Source: Sediminispirochaeta bajacaliforniensis DSM 16054 (GTDB lineage Bacteria; Spirochaetota; Spirochaetia; DSM-16054; Sediminispirochaetaceae). From it: 64,000 nt of DNA. The stretch covers positions 101,111 through 165,110 of the forward strand of contig NZ_KB899418.1 of NCBI RefSeq assembly GCF_000378205.1, in the 5' to 3' direction. Positions within the stretch are counted from its first letter, which is position 1. Each line of letters starts with the position of its first letter. Shown one piece after another: positions 50,829-59,332 of the stretch. Under the pieces are notes generated by a model. It saw only the letters and a program-made list of their open reading frames with translations, ran no database searches and had not been told where the DNA came from. The position numbers and the translations under genes are program-made.

Positions 50829-52565
50829 TTACTCTCTTTCCACGCGACGGGTGTCAAATAAATTCCCGGCAAGAACCCCAGCCGTTTCAAAAGCCGCCGA
50901 TTCAATTGACGCTGCACTTCGACGAAAGTGGTCGGGATACTGTGAGGCAAAAAGCTCCAGCCGCTCTTTTTCCTCAGGCTTGGCAACTATCAATGTCGGA
51001 ATGGTATGATTGAAAAAGTAGGAATCAACCCTGCTTATATCCTGCTGCATAAGATACGCCATAAATTCATTCACCAAGAGATAATTGTCTTGTAAGACAT
51101 TATAACGCTTCCAATCAAGGAAGATACGCCAAAAATCTTGTTCTTCGGCCGAAAGCGTGTTCCAATAGGAAAATACCCGATCACGAAAAGGCTTACTTGA
51201 GAAGAAAAGACCGTGATATCCTTCATGGACCAAAAAGAGATAACGCAGCCGGTCGGAAGACTCCCTGGAAAGAGAAAGGAATCCCCCATCCACACCTTTC
51301 CAGCCGCCCGCTTCATCGGGAGCAATGATGTTGTTCTCCTCCAGAATATCCCGCAGCATGTATTCTTCGTCGTTTAGAGGGAATTCCAGACGCTGTGCCT
51401 CGGTAAAAAAGCGAGCAAGATCTTCGCTACGATAGTCGTGGGCATTCCAGCCGTGGCGCTTTTCCAGCGCCTCATTTGGTAAGAGCTCCCCGGCGCTGCC
51501 CTTTTTTTCGACAAAAAAAGCAAGCCGTTTCAACATTGCCGATTGGACCGCATAGTCCCGATAATCAAAAATCAGGAGCTGAGGAAAAAGGTTCCATGAA
51601 TAGAGTTCAAAATCACTCCGTCGCCATGTGGAGGCCGAACGGTCGAGGACCTCACCCATGTCTGCGGGCATGGGCGACCATCGGTTATCGGTCCACAAGG
51701 CCCTTCGATTGATGCGCAGGGCCTGCGGGGTAAGCCCCTCTTCGCCTTCAAGCTCAATCCGAAGATCGCCGGACAACGAAAAATCAGGAAGAAAAAAGAG
51801 CTCATGCTCGCCGGGGCGCAAGGTAATCGTGTAGTCGGAACGAAACGCTCCTTCATTCCGAAAAATCCGAATTTCTGCCTGTCCCGGCATTTCCAGCGCC
51901 GCATCGAAACGATAATCAAGTTCAAGCTCATGCCGATAGAGACTGCTTCCATCCGGTCCGATATAAAACTCGAGGTTCCATTGTCCCGGTTCGGCCCCAC
52001 CTGCATCAACACGGCAAGATGGATAAAGCGAGGCCTCCCAACGTTGGGAAGTCTCCTTTTCAAAATCGGGAAAGCGCACAGCAAAAAGATGTTCCGTCGG
52101 ATCTGCAAAGCCGACTCCACGGAGCAGAAAAGAGGAATATGCCGGAACCTTCCCTGCCCCTATCCTGAACCACGGCAGCGATGTCTCCATTGTGATGGGT
52201 AAACGTACCGTGGTTTCCCAGGATTCAGGCGTATGAGGAAGCGGAAACGCGAAAGTCTTCTTCATGCCTAATACCGAGTCACCGGCCTCAAGGTTCAGGT
52301 CTATTCCGGGGCTGATATAGTCGACAAGAAAATCACGACCGGAGAAAAAACTTGTATCGCCTTTGATATAGTAGCGAGGAGTGACAGAGCCCTTCTCCGA
52401 GACAAAGAGTCGACCTTCTTCAGCTCTCGAACGATTTGGCCGTTCCCGAAGATGCAAGTTCGCGTCGGTGCCGATAATCTCGACCGATTTCACGGATCCG
52501 CCACAGGAGGCGAGCAGTACTGCACATCCCATAAAAACAAAAGAGAACAATAACGTATGTTTCAT
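50829..52565 (-). CDS. Large lipoprotein with HEXXH motif, unknown function
   Basis: 578 residues. Lipoprotein signal with LLASC lipobox (Cys near 21). The N-terminal half is beta-rich; near residue 446 the segment YLFLVHEGYHGLFF contains HEGYH, a zinc-metallopeptidase-type motif in a helix, which may act on envelope proteins. No family recognised. It lies three bases downstream of the next gene on the same strand and shares its transcript. Confidence 0.7.
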   Translation of the reverse strand: MKHTLLFSFVFMGCAVLLASCGGSVKSVEIIGTDANLHLRERPNRSRAEEGRLFVSEKGSVTPRYYIKGDTSFFSGRDFLVDYISPGIDLNLEAGDSVLGMKKTFAFPLPHTPESWETTVRLPITMETSLPWFRIGAGKVPAYSSFLLRGVGFADPTEHLFAVRFPDFEKETSQRWEASLYPSCRVDAGGAEPGQWNLEFYIGPDGSSLYRHELELDYRFDAALEMPGQAEIRIFRNEGAFRSDYTITLRPGEHELFFLPDFSLSGDLRIELEGEEGLTPQALRINRRALWTDNRWSPMPADMGEVLDRSASTWRRSDFELYSWNLFPQLLIFDYRDYAVQSAMLKRLAFFVEKKGSAGELLPNEALEKRHGWNAHDYRSEDLARFFTEAQRLEFPLNDEEYMLRDILEENNIIAPDEAGGWKGVDGGFLSLSRESSDRLRYLFLVHEGYHGLFFSSKPFRDRVFSYWNTLSAEEQDFWRIFLDWKRYNVLQDNYLLVNEFMAYLMQQDISRVDSYFFNHTIPTLIVAKPEEKERLELFASQYPDHFRRSAASIESAAFETAGVLAGNLFDTRRVERE

Positions 52566-52568
52566 ATT

Positions 52569-53342
52569 TCATCCATGCATCAGGAGTATGCTTCTCGTCA
52601 ACAGCTCTGCAACTTCCCGTTTCCGCTCCGGGCCGAACTCAACATCGTCCCGCATGAGCGAATCGAAGCGGCCGCGAAAATTCTCGGGTAGTACTGGAAG
52701 AGTAAGCACCTGCTCTCCCAGCTGCCGGGGGGATGGCTCAAAGCGATGATTTACCGCGAGAAGGAAACTGCAAATTCTTCGGATAAAGCCTGCAAGGCTG
52801 ATGACATAAAAAAGGGAATCACCCCGTACAACCGCCGATCCGAGATCTGCAAGATGGTGTTCGGCCCTTGCACGGTGCGCCTCCGACAGCTGCGTCCAGA
52901 AAGAAGCAGGGATCCGGTCGAGTTGGCCACGGACCTCATCGAGCCAAACGCCTTCCTGGAAGATGATTCGTCCGTAGCGGAGACGATAGAAGGTATAGGT
53001 ACCGGAATCGCGGAAGGCCGCAAGGTTTTCATCAGGGCTTCTCAAAAGGCGATTGATAAAATCGATATATTTATATTCGATTCGAACCGGCAGGGTATCG
53101 ATAAAAAAACGGTCTTTCATTGCATAGGCGGAACTTTCGAAAGCCCCTAAACCGGAAAAAATATCTTTTCGAACCTGGGGGTCGGGAAGCGAACCCCGAT
53201 AGTATACATCGAGACTAAGATAGAAATAGGGATCATCGGGAGATATTTCCGCGGATTCATGAAGCGTAATTGCCTCTATCCCTGAGATAACCTTTAACTG
53301 CTCAATAAGCTTTTTTGCAGCCTGGGCAACATCGCGTACCAT
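52569..53342 (-). CDS. Uncharacterised protein, nucleotidyltransferase-like start
   Basis: 257 residues from ATG 53342 with GGAGG ahead. The first 100 residues (AITLHESAEIS, YFYLSLDVYYRGSLPD) resemble the mixed sheet of minimal nucleotidyltransferases of the DUF4037 kind, and the second half is helical with GFIRRICSFLLAVNHRF. Catalytic Asp residues cannot be placed with confidence. Co-transcribed with the downstream HEXXH lipoprotein gene. Confidence 0.6.
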   Translation of the reverse strand: MVRDVAQAAKKLIEQLKVISGIEAITLHESAEISPDDPYFYLSLDVYYRGSLPDPQVRKDIFSGLGAFESSAYAMKDRFFIDTLPVRIEYKYIDFINRLLRSPDENLAAFRDSGTYTFYRLRYGRIIFQEGVWLDEVRGQLDRIPASFWTQLSEAHRARAEHHLADLGSAVVRGDSLFYVISLAGFIRRICSFLLAVNHRFEPSPRQLGEQVLTLPVLPENFRGRFDSLMRDDVEFGPERKREVAELLTRSILLMHG

Positions 53343-53378
53343 CAAATATCCTCCTTGCGCAACCGGGGATCCTGTGAC

Positions 53379-53945
53379 ATGCTTTTCGGCATGGAAACGA
53401 TACCCGCAGGTCGGTATGGGGTCATACTGCCAAACGACACCCTATCTTCGGCAATCACATCGTTGCAGACACGCTTATATCGGGAGCTCGGCCTCTTCCA
53501 GGCCAGATTCTTCCCGCCAATGGTGCCGCTGTTTCTCCTCAAGCATAGCGATTTCTCAGAGGAAAGACCAGTCCGAAGCGAAGAGGGGCGATTGATCGGG
53601 AAAGAAATCCGTACGGCTCTTCCCGGTCTGCTGCACTACACAACACCGGCGGCTTTTCCCGACGGAAGCATGGGGCTGCCTTTGGGGGAAGACGAAAGCA
53701 GTGCACTTTCATCACTGTCTTCCAGAATTTCAGGAGCGCAGGCGCTTTCGTCTATAGAGACTGTGATTCTCATCCTCCCGGGAAACAATCAAAAAAAGGG
53801 AAAAGAGAAAAACGAAGCATTGAGGCTCGCAAAGAATTGTTTTCCGACAGGGGGGACCCTTACCAAATGGAACCCCGCCTTTCTCGACATCAGAACGATC
53901 GATGAAGAGGGGATTTTCTGGACACTTTATCCCTTGATCTCTTGA
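53379..53945 (+). CDS. Uncharacterised host protein
   Basis: 188 residues from ATG 53379 (TTG 53355 is upstream, ATG 53391 downstream). Alpha/beta, with YGVILPNDTLSSAITSLQTR and VILILPGNNQKKGKEK. No family recognised; a 2H-phosphoesterase-like fold is possible but the HxT motifs are missing. Divergent from the gene at 53342 and ends overlapping the convergent GGDEF gene by 19 bp. Confidence 0.6.
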   Translation: MLFGMETIPAGRYGVILPNDTLSSAITSLQTRLYRELGLFQARFFPPMVPLFLLKHSDFSEERPVRSEEGRLIGKEIRTALPGLLHYTTPAAFPDGSMGLPLGEDESSALSSLSSRISGAQALSSIETVILILPGNNQKKGKEKNEALRLAKNCFPTGGTLTKWNPAFLDIRTIDEEGIFWTLYPLIS

Positions 53946-55624
53946 TGATGATAGACAACCACACGGTTGCGCCCGTTTTCTTTGGCACTATACAGGGCCT
54001 TATCGGCGGCCAGACTGAGTGTCGATGCATCCGCACATTCGGGAAAACCAGCTATGCCACAGCTAAAGGTCACAAAGAATTGCTCTGATTCTGATTGCTG
54101 AATTACCCGTGAGAAATTTTCCCTAATTTCATTCATGATACGCTCGGCGGCGGTGACATCTGTATTCAAGAGGATAATACCGAACTCTTCACCGCCGTAA
54201 CGGCCGATGATATCGGTACGCCTCAAACGATCAAGCAGAAGTCGCGCCAGATTCTTTAAGACACGATCTCCGGTGAGATGGCCATAGGTATCATTTACCC
54301 GTTTAAAATGGTCGGCATCGATCATGGCAAAGGCGAGGAACGTTTCCGAACGTGAGGCTCTGAGGAGCTCACGGGAAAGATGTTCCTTGAGATTCGTATG
54401 ATTCAAAAGTCCCGTGAGGGAATCCCGCTCCATAAAATACCGAATATTTCTGTTTCGTTCGGCCCGGGTACTGACAACTTGGACCAGATAATCAGGATTA
54501 ATAGGTTTGGTGAGAAAATCATCTCCGCCCCTGCAAATGGCTTCCATCTGTTTCTCTTTGTTTGATTCAAAGGAAAGAAAGACGATGGGCACACCTACAA
54601 ATGCCTCATGCTGACGAAGGAGTGCGGTTAGTTCGATTCCGCTGCATCCGGGCATGTACATATCCATGAGAATCAACTCAGGTTTCGATTCGATCAGGAT
54701 GCTCAGCACCTTCATGGGATCACTGGCAACCGAGGTTACCATACCTGCCTGCTGGAGAAGAAATGCATAGTAGGCCACCTGTTCGGGATCATCGTCGACA
54801 ATAAGAATATGATACGGAGCAGCCTCAACCCTGGAGACAAGGCCGTCTATTTTATCCACGAGACGCCCAATATCCAGAGGCAGGAGAAAAAAAGCATCAC
54901 CGCCCGCCCGTACAGCCTGCAGCCGCGTCATGAAATCTTCGTGTTCCGAAACAAAGATGATACCAAGCTTATTGCGGTAATGCCGTTTTACGGCCGATAA
55001 ACCAGCTGAAAGCTCTTTATCGTGAAGAAGATGCTCGGTGTTGACAATAAGAAGCCTTCGCCCTCCCGACTCGAGTTTCCTCCGTACAATCGAAAGGTCA
55101 TCAATCTCCTCAACCTCATATCCGTAATAGCCCAGCTGCTCGACAACATTGGAGGCAATCACGCCTGTACGGTCGACAAGATGGATAATTTTCTTTTCGG
55201 AAAGGCTCCCTCCCCCATCGCTCTTCGAATCTGGGCTTTGCTGTAACTCAGAAAAATCCGGGGCTTCCAACTCCTCCAGTTCTTCCGGCTCGCCCTCTTC
55301 ACAGAGCCCCTCCAGAGCAGTTATTGCCTCCCTGAGACGGGAGTAATCTTCCGGCTCAGGAGGCTCTCCACTTTCAATAAGCTGCTCCAATCGATTTTCC
55401 AGGGCCTTTCCATTTCGAGAAAGTTCTTTAAAACCAAAAGTAGCCCCGGAACCGGCAAGTTTATGGACAAGAAGACGAAGTGTAGGAAGACTCCCGGCAG
55501 AACCATCCCTTTCCGCCATCATTAAAGCATCTTTAATTTCCCGGAAACGTTCGGGAAGCATTCTTATATACTCATCCGCAAGGGCGGCAAGCTTTTCTTT
55601 TAATTGAGCGGAGAATTCGTCCAT
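53927..55624 (-). CDS. HPt-REC-REC-GGDEF diguanylate cyclase
   Basis: 565 residues. N-terminal HPt domain with the phosphorylated His in LRLLVHKLAGSGATFGF (near 52), a degenerate receiver (about 140-260), a complete receiver with VDDDPEQVAYYAF, Asp in LILMDMYMPGCSG and Lys in DFLTKPINPDY, then GGDEF with DADHFKRVNDTYGHLTGD and active site YGGEEFGIIL. It makes cyclic di-GMP under phosphorelay control. The variant GGEEF is active in known enzymes. Confidence 0.94.
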   Translation of the reverse strand: MDEFSAQLKEKLAALADEYIRMLPERFREIKDALMMAERDGSAGSLPTLRLLVHKLAGSGATFGFKELSRNGKALENRLEQLIESGEPPEPEDYSRLREAITALEGLCEEGEPEELEELEAPDFSELQQSPDSKSDGGGSLSEKKIIHLVDRTGVIASNVVEQLGYYGYEVEEIDDLSIVRRKLESGGRRLLIVNTEHLLHDKELSAGLSAVKRHYRNKLGIIFVSEHEDFMTRLQAVRAGGDAFFLLPLDIGRLVDKIDGLVSRVEAAPYHILIVDDDPEQVAYYAFLLQQAGMVTSVASDPMKVLSILIESKPELILMDMYMPGCSGIELTALLRQHEAFVGVPIVFLSFESNKEKQMEAICRGGDDFLTKPINPDYLVQVVSTRAERNRNIRYFMERDSLTGLLNHTNLKEHLSRELLRASRSETFLAFAMIDADHFKRVNDTYGHLTGDRVLKNLARLLLDRLRRTDIIGRYGGEEFGIILLNTDVTAAERIMNEIRENFSRVIQQSESEQFFVTFSCGIAGFPECADASTLSLAADKALYSAKENGRNRVVVYHHQEIKG

Positions 55625-55687
55625 CCTTCGATTATGGTTGAGAAGATATGCCGAGTCAAGGAAGAGGTTGCCTTGAAGCCATCTCTT

Positions 55688-55705
55688 TAGTATAGTGTTA
55701 TACTA
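55688..55705. promoter_or_regulatory. Perfect dyad at the DtxR-type gene start (operator)
   Basis: Arms TAGTATA and TATACTA around gtgt; the last base is the A of the ATG at 55705. Position and symmetry suit autoregulation by the metal-dependent regulator. Confidence 0.7.
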
Positions 55706-56169
55706 TGATCAATGATAGTGACTTGTCGGCCAGCCTGGAAGACTACCTCGAAGCCATCCTGATACTGGAAAAACGTAATCGAGTTGCCCGTGTAAAAGAA
55801 ATTGCGGAAGCGCTAAATGTCCAAATGCCCTCGGTGTCCGGGGCCTTAAAGGTTCTTCGCAGCAGAGGATTGGTCCACTATGAAAAAAACAGTTATATAC
55901 GTCTGACGGAAGAAGGGATGAAGGTGGCCAAATCGATCCAGGATCGACACTTTGCCCTTGCCGGATTCTTACGAAAGGTGCTTAATCTTTCCGCAGATAG
56001 CGCTCAGGATATCGCCTGTAAAATCGAGCATGTCATCACCCCAGAACTTGCATCAAGGTTCAGAAGTTTGACTCAGTATATCGAAGACGAAGTTATTGCT
56101 AATCAGATGAGTCGAGATTCTTGGGAAATGCTCATTACCGGTCATCAGAAGAACGATTCCGATAACTGA
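55705..56169 (+). CDS. DtxR/MntR-type metal-dependent regulator
   Basis: 154 residues. Typical opening LSASLEDYLEAILILEKRN, HTH ARVKEIAEALNVQMPSVSGAL, wing, and dimer/metal domain with Asp/Glu/His residues (DRHFALAGFLRKVL, IACKIEHVITPEL). No SH3-like domain, as in MntR. No Shine-Dalgarno is visible because the operator fills the space, so initiation may be leaderless or weak. Ends overlapping nth by 35 bp. Confidence 0.9.
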   Translation: MINDSDLSASLEDYLEAILILEKRNRVARVKEIAEALNVQMPSVSGALKVLRSRGLVHYEKNSYIRLTEEGMKVAKSIQDRHFALAGFLRKVLNLSADSAQDIACKIEHVITPELASRFRSLTQYIEDEVIANQMSRDSWEMLITGHQKNDSDN

Positions 56170-56788
56170 AATAGCGACACACATCTTGTACAACACATTC
56201 GGAACATCGAGGATTCCTGGATAAACAGACATAGCGCCCGTGCAGGTTGGCGGCCATGGAAAAATCGGTTTGGTCGGCAGAGGGAATCAGGCTTTTGAGT
56301 TCTCTCTCAACAATCGCCGGATTTTCGCTATCGGAAAGGCCGATACGTCTGACAACCCTTCCGAAGTGAGTGTCAACAATGATTGCAGGCTTGCCAAAGC
56401 ACTCCCCCAACACTACATTGGCACCTTTCCGCCCCAGCCCCGGAATCATCAACAGCTCTTCCATAGATTCCGGCACTCTTCCATCGAATTTTTCAAGTAA
56501 AGCAGCGGCTGCTGCCACAATGTGACGTGCCTTGACACGATAAAAGCCAACCGAATGGATAAGGTCCTCAATCTCTTCGCCATCGGCCTCGGCAAGCGAT
56601 TTCGCATCAGGAAAACGTCGGAACAGTTTCTCGGTAACAACATTAACCTGCGCATCTGTTGTTCTGGAAGAAAGGATGACGGCAATCATAAGCTGATAAC
56701 AGTTATCATGCCGCAAAAGCGTTTCGGCCTTTGGCCATGTCTGCAAAAGGCGCTCGACCACCATTGCCGACAGCGAATCTCGATTCAT
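56135..56788 (-). CDS. nth: Endonuclease III
   Basis: 217 residues. Helix-hairpin-helix LLMIPGLGRKGANVVLGECF with the catalytic Lys (K of GRKGAN) and Asp in AIIVDTHFGRVVRRIG; 4Fe-4S cluster motif CLSRNPRCSECVVQDVC (C-x6-C-x2-C-x5-C). It removes oxidised pyrimidines in base excision repair. Full length for the family. Confidence 0.97.
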   Translation of the reverse strand: MNRDSLSAMVVERLLQTWPKAETLLRHDNCYQLMIAVILSSRTTDAQVNVVTEKLFRRFPDAKSLAEADGEEIEDLIHSVGFYRVKARHIVAAAAALLEKFDGRVPESMEELLMIPGLGRKGANVVLGECFGKPAIIVDTHFGRVVRRIGLSDSENPAIVERELKSLIPSADQTDFSMAANLHGRYVCLSRNPRCSECVVQDVCRYFSYRNRSSDDR

Positions 56789-56869
56789 AAAGATAGCCTA
56801 TCATAAGCGCAGAAGAAGGCCAACGGCTTGACCCAAAAGAGGACGATCGTTATACTTTGCCTCGGTCTC

Positions 56870-56942
56870 CGGGATGTAGCCTAGTGGCTAAGGCGCCTGC
56901 TTTGGGAGCAGGAGATCGCCAGTTCGAGTCTGGCCATCCCGA
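56870..56942 (+). tRNA. tRNA-Pro (anticodon TGG)
   Basis: Seven-bp acceptor stem cgggatg / catcccg, D arm, anticodon loop tttggga with TGG, TpsiC arm with gttcgagtc. Discriminator A. CCA is not encoded. Confidence 0.96.
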
Positions 56943-56950
56943 TGATGCAT

Positions 56951-57024
56951 GCGTCCATAGCTCAGCTGGATAGAGCAACGGCCTTCTAAGCCGTAGGTCG
57001 CAGGTTCGAATCCTGCTGGACGTA
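56951..57024 (+). tRNA. tRNA-Arg (anticodon TCT)
   Basis: Acceptor gcgtcca / tggacgt (first pair G-T), anticodon stem acggc / gccgt with loop cttctaa, TpsiC loop gttcgaatc. It lies eight bases after tRNA-Pro and marks the edge where AT-rich accessory DNA begins. Confidence 0.95.
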
Positions 57025-57355
57025 GTTTTAATTCTTTATATTATAAACAATTATACAAATAATTCATTTTTATCAATTTTGTTTCTGTCTTCATTGCACC
57101 CCAAACGATTTTATGACACAAGAATTTTATGCCTCGGAAACCAGATCCATGGACAGTTGAACGAATTCGCGGTCTGGCCGCCTCTATCATCGTGAATGTG
57201 CTGCAAGCTGTGTTTTGATTTGTGTGTTTGGTGGAGGTATAGGAGTTGTACCCTTCGCATGGCAGAATTATAATACTCCCACGTCATTTCGATGGTTATC
57301 TGCATGAATTTTATGTTGATAAAAGAAGTTATATGTCATTTTATCGGAGATAGTA
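57025..57355. other. Non-coding AT-rich stretch after tRNA-Arg
   Basis: No convincing gene. A 29-codon frame at about 57130 (VERIRGLAASIIVNVLQ) looks like a remnant of an unknown protein. The right end carries the left copy of the inverted repeat that flanks the GNAT gene. Confidence 0.5.
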
Positions 57356-57884
57356 GTGAAAAGAATATTAGAAACAGAGAGACTCTTTCTCAGAGAGTTA
57401 GTTGCAGACGATAAAGTAGAGCTATCAAAAATATTAAGCAATCCAGATTCAATGCAATTTTACCCAGCGCCATTTAGCGATAAAGAAGTTGAGGATTGGA
57501 TTAAATGGAGCATTGATAATTACAAAAGATATAGGCATGGACTCTGGGCTGTCATTCTAAAAGAAGGGAATATTTTCCCTGGCGATTGTGGAATAACTAT
57601 GCAAGACATTAAAGGTGAAAAACTACCTGAACTTGGATATCATATCAAAAAAGAATATTGTAATAAAGGATATGCCACAGAAGCAGCAAAAGCATGTATG
57701 GACTATGCATTTAGAACGCTATATTATCCAGTTCTTTATACATATACAAAACATGATAATAGGCCTTCAGATAGAGTTGCAGAAAAAACCGGAATGAAGT
57801 TTGTGAAGTGTTTTGAGAAAGAGGTAATGGGAGAAGTGGTTAAGGAAAAACTCTACTGCAAACACCGATAAAACGACATATAAC
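57328..57884. repeat. 20-bp inverted repeat flanking the GNAT gene
   Basis: 57328-57347 and 57865-57884 are inverted copies with 19 of 20 bases matching; they begin/end GTTATATGTC and GACATATAAC. The right copy contains the GNAT stop codon and runs into the attC-like structure. Confidence 0.8.
57356..57871 (+). CDS. GNAT N-acetyltransferase (RimJ/RimL type)
   Basis: 171 residues from GTG 57356 (GGAG at 57346). Pattern: LETERLFLRELVADD, GLWAVILKEGNIFPGDCG, then the acetyl-CoA motif LGYHIKKEYCNKGYATEAAK and VLYTYTKHDNRPSDRVAEKTG. It acetylates an unknown amine or protein N terminus. The gene is AT-rich and flanked by a 20-bp inverted repeat and an attC-like structure, as expected for a captured cassette. 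Confidence 0.88.
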   Translation: MKRILETERLFLRELVADDKVELSKILSNPDSMQFYPAPFSDKEVEDWIKWSIDNYKRYRHGLWAVILKEGNIFPGDCGITMQDIKGEKLPELGYHIKKEYCNKGYATEAAKACMDYAFRTLYYPVLYTYTKHDNRPSDRVAEKTGMKFVKCFEKEVMGEVVKEKLYCKHR

Positions 57885-58019
57885 AGCGAATATGCGTTTT
57901 CGTCGCCTGCGGCTTCACCTAAATGGCCTTTGGCCGCAAGCTTCCTATGACAAGTTGGTGTATTTACGGAACGTTTGATGTAATATCAAATTTGAAGATA
58001 ACGTTTTTAGGCTGTTATA
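57879..58019 (+). other. attC-like site (integron cassette recombination site), candidate 1
   Basis: Outer arms TATAACAGC (57879-57887) and GCTGTTATA (58011-58019) are perfectly inverted; the next bases pair partly (about 17 of 23). The inside has a hairpin TGCGGC/GCCGCA. The size of 141 bp and outer TAAC/GTTA cores resemble large chromosomal-integron attC sites, but pairing is looser than in candidate 2. Confidence 0.5.
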
Positions 58020-58059
58020 GCTAAAAAGAAAGCAAATTATTTTTGTTGAGGTCTTGCTT

Positions 58060-58083
58060 AAAGTTATCATTTATGATAACTTT
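58060..58083. promoter_or_regulatory. Perfect 24-bp palindrome upstream of HigBA-like pair
   Basis: Arms of 11 bp (aaagttatcat / atgataacttt) around TT, six bases ahead of an ATG at 58090. Probable operator for autoregulation by the HTH antitoxin. Confidence 0.75.
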
Positions 58084-58137
58084 AAGTCTATGAAATAGGA
58101 AATTGTATTTTTTAGTGAAAAGGTCTCAAAAGAGACA

Positions 58138-58410
58138 ATGAAATTTCCCAAAGGAATATTGGCAGACTTCTTACATATAGCTGAAATGATTGAAAGCTTT
58201 GGTCCGTCTCTTGGGATGCCATATACAAGAGCCATGGGAGGGGGGCTATTTGAAATCCGAGCAAAAGGGAAAGAAGGCATCGGACGGTCCTTATTTTGTA
58301 CTGTTAAGGATCAGAAAGTGATAATTTTACATTCGTTTGTAAAGAAAACGAATAAAACGCCAAAGCAAGATTTAGAACTTGCTCGGAAACGACTGAAGGA
58401 GGTTCAATGA
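58138..58410 (+). CDS. HigB/Gp49-type toxin, start apparently shortened by a nonsense codon
   Basis: 90 residues from ATG 58138. The Gp49-like RelE fold is seen in GMPYTRAMGGGLFEIRAKG, SLFCTVKDQKVIILHSFVKK and TPKQDLELARKRLKE. Family members are about 16 residues longer: in-frame upstream, ATG AAA TAG GAA ATT GTA TTT TTT (58090 on) would encode the missing first strand, but TAG is the third codon. So either the toxin starts internally and lacks its first beta strand, or the gene is inactive. Confidence 0.78.
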   Translation: MKFPKGILADFLHIAEMIESFGPSLGMPYTRAMGGGLFEIRAKGKEGIGRSLFCTVKDQKVIILHSFVKKTNKTPKQDLELARKRLKEVQ

Positions 58411-58703
58411 TGGAAACAGTTTCTTTTAATGATTTCAAGAAAGAGGCGTTAAACGATCCTGAAGTTCGAAAAGAATATGAGACACTCAAGCCAGACTATG
58501 AACTCCGGAAGAGATTAATTGAATTACGACTTCAGGCAGGCTTAACCCAGGAAGAATTAGCGAAGAGATTACATACTCAGAAAAGCAATATTTCCAGGAT
58601 AGAGAATGTGAATACAAAGAACTCGCCGCGTCTTTCTACGATAGAAAATTATGCGCGTGCAGTTGGATATAATATAAAAATAGATTTTATCCCGACGACA
58701 TAA
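58407..58703 (+). CDS. HigA/XRE-type antitoxin
   Basis: 98 residues, overlapping the toxin gene by four bases (ATGA). HTH: RLIELRLQAGLTQEELAKRL, recognition helix TQKSNISRIEN, and a typical end LSTIENYARAVGYNIKIDFI. It neutralises the toxin and should repress the pair through the upstream palindrome. Toxin-first order fits HigBA-type systems. Confidence 0.9.
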   Translation: MMETVSFNDFKKEALNDPEVRKEYETLKPDYELRKRLIELRLQAGLTQEELAKRLHTQKSNISRIENVNTKNSPRLSTIENYARAVGYNIKIDFIPTT

Positions 58704-58716
58704 TGCCGAGGAGTTC

Positions 58717-58980
58717 ATGTATTTGGGTGTTAAAGACGTAAAACCTCTTCAAGATTACAAATTGTTACTTACCTTCGAGAATGATGAAGTACGTTATTTT
58801 GATATGTATCCCTATCTTGATTTAGGAATTTTCTCGGAGTTGCGGGATATCGCAAAATTCAATGCGGTATCGGTTAAATTTGATACTATAGAATGGTCCA
58901 ACGGGGCAGACTTAGATCCTGAAGTTCTTTATAGCGAAAGTTCTGTTGAGGCCCCCCCATTTACCTACGACCAACTTTAG
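58717..58980 (+). CDS. DUF2442 protein
   Basis: 87 residues. Opening VKDVKPLQDYKLLLTFENDE, then RYFDMYPYLDLGIFSELRD and the end IEWSNGADLDPEVLY are the DUF2442 signature. These small proteins are often found beside toxin-antitoxin or DUF4160 genes, role unknown. It begins 13 bp after the antitoxin stop. Confidence 0.88.
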   Translation: MYLGVKDVKPLQDYKLLLTFENDEVRYFDMYPYLDLGIFSELRDIAKFNAVSVKFDTIEWSNGADLDPEVLYSESSVEAPPFTYDQL

Positions 58981-59049
58981 CTATTGGTAAAGCTTTGTTG
59001 AAATTCAAAATGACTTGATTTATACTGACTTTATAATTATAATATAATT

Positions 59050-59328
59050 ATTATATCTTTTGAATGGGATGAGACAAAAAATGCGATTAATATTCAAAAG
59101 CATGGCGTCTCATTTGAAGAAGCACAATCCGTGTTTTATGATGAAAATGCTGTTGAGTTTTTTGATGAATCGCACTCTGATTTAGAAGATAGATTCATCA
59201 TGTTGGGATTTAGTAGCCACTTACGATTATTAGTTGTTTGTCACTGTATACGAAAGAAAGAATCCATAATCCGAATTATTTCAGCTCGTAAAGCTACTAC
59301 TAACGAATCAAAATACTATGGAGGGTGA
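59050..59328 (+). CDS. BrnT-like toxin without a canonical start codon
   Basis: About 92 residues. Clear BrnT sequence FEWDETKNAINIQKHGVSF, then EEAQSVFYDENAVEF and the end IRIISARKATTNE begins close to 59050, but the frame has no ATG, GTG or TTG between the TGA at 59026 and the FEWDE codons; only ATT or ATA codons are present. A GTG at 59131 lies too far inside. Either a rare ATT start is used or the start was lost. Followed by a BrnA-like gene. Confidence 0.72.
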   Translation: MISFEWDETKNAINIQKHGVSFEEAQSVFYDENAVEFFDESHSDLEDRFIMLGFSSHLRLLVVCHCIRKKESIIRIISARKATTNESKYYGG

Positions 59329-59332
59329 TATT

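Noticed and set aside
56951..57024. tRNA-Arg as integration site of a genomic island
   Set aside because: The 3' end of the tRNA is not repeated elsewhere in the window and no tyrosine integrase is present, so only the composition break supports an island edge.
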